Below are positions 7,464 through 9,703 of a DNA stretch of 9,703 nt, in pieces. The number at the start of each line of letters is the position of its first letter. Position 1 is the first letter of the stretch. Under the pieces are notes generated by a model. The model had not been told where the DNA came from, ran no database searches, and was given only the letters and a program-made list of their open reading frames with translations. The stretch is from an uncultured Verrucomicrobiota bacterium (GTDB lineage: Bacteria; Verrucomicrobiota; Kiritimatiellia; RFP12; UBA1067). The position numbers were made by a program, and so were the translations under genes. The stretch covers positions 1-9,703 of the forward strand of contig CAMPAF010000098.1 of NCBI GenBank assembly GCA_946631535.1, in the 5' to 3' direction.

Positions 7464-9500
7464 ATGAACAAAACATATCTGTCTCTTGCGGCTGCGGCGC
7501 TGGCCGTAGGTCCTCTATTCGCGTTGGACGTTTCGTTCACGGCCCGCACCGAGCCTGCCGTGCCGGGCGTCACTGCCACGGCGGACGCTCGCGCGTCGGG
7601 AAACGAGTGGGAGATCGTCGTCACGGTCACGAACGCGACCGATCGGACGGTGCGCTTGAAGGCCGTGCTGAGCGCCGAGCCGCGCCTCGTCGCCACGCGC
7701 TACATGATCCCCGGCGTCAACTACAACGGCAACGAGTACGGCGAACGGATGCCGAAGGGATGGGAGAAGGACGGCGAGCCGTGGATCTTCGGCTACGACC
7801 GGTGCAGCATCCCGTCGTGCACGGTCAGCGAGAACGCCGAGACGGTTTTCGCGCTCTTCGTCTCGGACGCCGATCCCGACTCGCACGTGAGCTCCTGCTC
7901 GATGGAGAAACAGGCCGACGGCTCGTTCCGGCATCTCGTCTACTGGCCCGTCACGGAGGCGCCCGTCTCGTACACCGACAAGAAGACCTTCTCCGAGCGC
8001 TACGACACGTATCTCACGCTGGCGCCGGGCGCGGCGTTCCGCGCGAAGGCGTTCGCCTGCACCGGCAAGCCGCCGTGGCCGAACTACGGCTTCGAGACGG
8101 TCTTCCGCTGCGCGTGGAAGCGGCTCGTGCACGCGATGCCGGCCGCGCGCACCGTCTCCGAGACGATGCGGCTCGACAAGGCGTTCCAGGACTGGAGTCG
8201 TCGGCAGGACGACGAGGGCTTCTGGTACTACGGATTCCTCGTGGACCAGACGCTTCTGCTCGGCAACCATCGCGTCAACGCCCCGACGAACGTCACGATC
8301 GCCGACATCGAGATGGATCCCTCGCGCAACTGGTGGAACACGCCCGACCTGGAGGAGTCCAAGCATCTCAAGAAAGGCGAGTACGTGCGGGGGCCGGGGC
8401 AGGACATCGGATTCTCCGCGCAGAGCTTCCAGATGGCGCGCCTCTCGATTGAGTACGGACTGCGCAACGGGCGGCGCAAGGACGTCGACTTCGGCCTCAA
8501 GGTGCTCCGCAGCTGGATTCGAGTGCGGCAGCGTCCGAGCGGGCACTTCATGCATCCCGACCATCCTGACTGGAAGAAGACGAACGCCTCCACCGTCGGC
8601 TGGGCGATTGGTGAGCTCGCCCGCGTGGCGATTCTCCTGAAGTCGTACGGGATGGACGCGTCCGACTTCGAGGCGGCCGCGGCCAAGCTCGTCAAATCCG
8701 TCGTCGGGAACGTGCGCAAGGATGGCAACCTCGGCTCGCGCTGGGTCATCGAGAGCGGCGAGACGATCGGCTGGGGCGGGGATTGCGGCGGCTACGTGCT
8801 GATGGGGCTGGTCCGCTACTGGCAGCTCACGCGCGACCCGAAGTTGATGGAGACGATCGAAAAGGCGTTCATCTACTACTACAACCACGACATCAACAAG
8901 TTCGCCTGCAACGGCGGCGCCATGGACTGCGTGAGCGTGGACCGCGAGGGCATCCATCCCTTCTTCACGGCGGCCGTCACGATGCACCGCGAGACGGGAC
9001 GGATCCGTTATCTGAAATGGGCGAAGCAGGCCGCGTGGTACTTCCTCTCCTGGCTCTACCTGCAAAACCCGGTGTATGGCCCCGAGACGGATTTCACGAA
9101 GTTCAATTTCCGTCCGGCGGGCGCAACGATCGTCGGCTGCGAGCATCCCGCGCTGGATGATTACGGCTCCGTGATGATTGCCGACTTGTTCGCGCTCTAC
9201 CACATCACCGGCGACGGGCTCTGGCGTGACGTGGCCGCCTTCATGTGGCGCAACGCCACGCAGGGCTTCGCCGACGAGAAGCACCGCGTGTGGCACGCCC
9301 TCGAGCGTCCGCTCGGCGCGAAGAACGAGGCGTATTTCCAGACGCGCTGGAGCAAGTACCGCACGGGCGAGCGCAAGCGCGGGCACTTCAACGACCTCTG
9401 CTCGGCCTGGGGCGGCACGTACCGCCTGGCGTCGATCTACGACCTCTCGCCGGAAGACCTGCTCTGGCTCGAGGCCCATTGCCGTCCATCCAACAGGTGA
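7464..9500 (+). CDS. Secreted beta-sandwich plus alpha/alpha-toroid protein, putative glycosidase or lyase of unassigned family
   Basis: A 678-residue protein starting 10 bp after the previous stop. The ribosome site is weak (GAGAGAG at 7452-7458), so coupling to the upstream gene is likely. The signal peptide is 1-20 (K3, cleavage near LFA-L). Residues 21 to about 200 are a beta-rich domain with the block RYMIPGVNYNGNEYGER. Residues about 205-670 contain repeated amphipathic helix pairs with aromatic-rich loops, the look of a six-hairpin (alpha/alpha)6 toroid: SFQMARLSIEYGL, STVGWAIGELARVAILL, GWGGDCGGYVLMGLVRYW (436-453), AFIYYYNHD, IADLFALYHITGDGLW and HFNDLCSAWGGTYRLASIYDL. Candidate acidic active-site residues in conserved-looking loops are D440, D488, D493, E495 and D644. 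The domain order (beta first, toroid second) resembles glycosidases such as GH92, GH65 and GH15 more than alginate-lyase types. I recognise no specific CAZy family. Context suggests a role in the same glycan pathway. Confidence 0.75.
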   Translation: MNKTYLSLAAAALAVGPLFALDVSFTARTEPAVPGVTATADARASGNEWEIVVTVTNATDRTVRLKAVLSAEPRLVATRYMIPGVNYNGNEYGERMPKGWEKDGEPWIFGYDRCSIPSCTVSENAETVFALFVSDADPDSHVSSCSMEKQADGSFRHLVYWPVTEAPVSYTDKKTFSERYDTYLTLAPGAAFRAKAFACTGKPPWPNYGFETVFRCAWKRLVHAMPAARTVSETMRLDKAFQDWSRRQDDEGFWYYGFLVDQTLLLGNHRVNAPTNVTIADIEMDPSRNWWNTPDLEESKHLKKGEYVRGPGQDIGFSAQSFQMARLSIEYGLRNGRRKDVDFGLKVLRSWIRVRQRPSGHFMHPDHPDWKKTNASTVGWAIGELARVAILLKSYGMDASDFEAAAAKLVKSVVGNVRKDGNLGSRWVIESGETIGWGGDCGGYVLMGLVRYWQLTRDPKLMETIEKAFIYYYNHDINKFACNGGAMDCVSVDREGIHPFFTAAVTMHRETGRIRYLKWAKQAAWYFLSWLYLQNPVYGPETDFTKFNFRPAGATIVGCEHPALDDYGSVMIADLFALYHITGDGLWRDVAAFMWRNATQGFADEKHRVWHALERPLGAKNEAYFQTRWSKYRTGERKRGHFNDLCSAWGGTYRLASIYDLSPEDLLWLEAHCRPSNR

Positions 9501-9516
9501 CTTTCTGATATTCCGC

Positions 9517-9703
9517 ATGGGTTATTGCAACTACAATCTGAGCGAGGTTGGGCGGAAGTTCCACGACGAGGAGTGGGGCGTGCCCGTCCATGACGACCGC
9601 AAGCTGTTCGAGTTTCTCGTACTGGCGGTGATGCAGTGCGGCTTCACGTGGGAGATGATCCTGCGCAAGCGCGAGGTGTTCCGCCTGGCCTTTGACGGAT
9701 TCG
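9517..9703 (+). CDS. tag: DNA-3-methyladenine glycosylase I-like protein (3' partial)
   Basis: From the ATG at 9517 the frame is open to the window end (62 codons plus one base). The sequence MGYCNYNLSEVGRKFHDEEWGVP, then DDRKLFEFL, QCGFTW and KREVFRLAFDGF, follows the N-terminal third of Tag. Tag excises 3-methyladenine from alkylated DNA in the cytoplasm. C4 and H16 correspond to the zinc ligands Cys4 and His17 of the E. coli enzyme; W20 and W45 match Trp21 and Trp46. Differences in the base pocket stand out: Glu38 is replaced by A37 (GCG, 9625-9627), Tyr16 by F15 and Trp6 by Y6. There is no signal peptide. It begins 16 bp after the toroid gene with no terminator between; AGGTGA at 9495-9500 is rather far (16 nt) from this ATG, so the start is reasonable but not certain. 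It is a housekeeping-type gene and probably unrelated to the glycan genes. Confidence 0.88.
   Translation, partial: MGYCNYNLSEVGRKFHDEEWGVPVHDDRKLFEFLVLAVMQCGFTWEMILRKREVFRLAFDGF

Noticed and set aside
4874..7696. A 940-codon open frame on the minus strand.
   Set aside because: It lies antisense to parts of three + strand genes with clear family motifs and signal peptides. Its translation is Arg/His/Val-rich and low in complexity, the usual mirror of GC-rich codons.
7515..9518. A 667-codon open frame on the minus strand.
   Set aside because: It is the antisense image of the toroid gene, rich in Arg, Val and Glu, with no recognisable domain.

Overview
The window is high-GC bacterial DNA with all six recognisable genes on the + strand, tightly packed. 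Five encode secreted or envelope proteins. The sixth is the start of a DNA-repair gene cut by the window edge. No RNA genes, mobile elements or CRISPR arrays were seen.

Layout: (1) 1-2130, a GH92 exo-alpha-mannosidase lacking only its signal peptide and first few residues at the window edge; (2) a 130-bp intergenic gap, the only one large enough for a promoter; (3) 2261-4225, a 654-residue secreted beta-rich passenger-like protein; (4) 4235-5428, a secreted endonuclease/exonuclease/phosphatase (EEP) fold protein with an added C-terminal module; (5) 5456-7453, a secreted TIM-barrel (clan GH-A-like) glycosidase with a Rossmann/GATase-like and a beta-sandwich domain behind it; (6) 7464-9500, a secreted beta-sandwich plus alpha/alpha-toroid protein of unassigned family; (7) 9517-end, the N-terminus of a Tag-type DNA-3-methyladenine glycosylase. 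Gaps from gene 2 onward are 9, 27, 10 and 16 bp, so genes 2-5 (perhaps 6) look like one transcription unit.

The most interesting structure is a roughly 118-residue module shared by the passenger-like protein (residues 37-154) and the EEP protein (residues 270-387). The two copies align end to end with no gap, at about 54 of 118 identical positions by hand count. A probable third, divergent copy lies in the passenger-like protein at 217-344. I do not recognise this module as a named domain. Its presence in two adjacent, otherwise unrelated secreted proteins suggests a common surface, partner or ligand.

Organism: the combination of a GH92 subgroup with the C-S-Y-N-G-H-C N-terminus, autotransporter-associated-type beta-strand repeats ending in a T-G-L-T-x-A-Q-L-x-Q-I motif, many secreted CAZyme-like proteins and no SusC/SusD pair points to the PVC group (Kiritimatiellota, Lentisphaerota or Verrucomicrobiota), perhaps gut or rumen derived. 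This is inference from protein style, not from a marker gene. The likely joint task is extracellular or periplasmic breakdown of mannose-containing glycans, possibly ones with phosphodiester groups.
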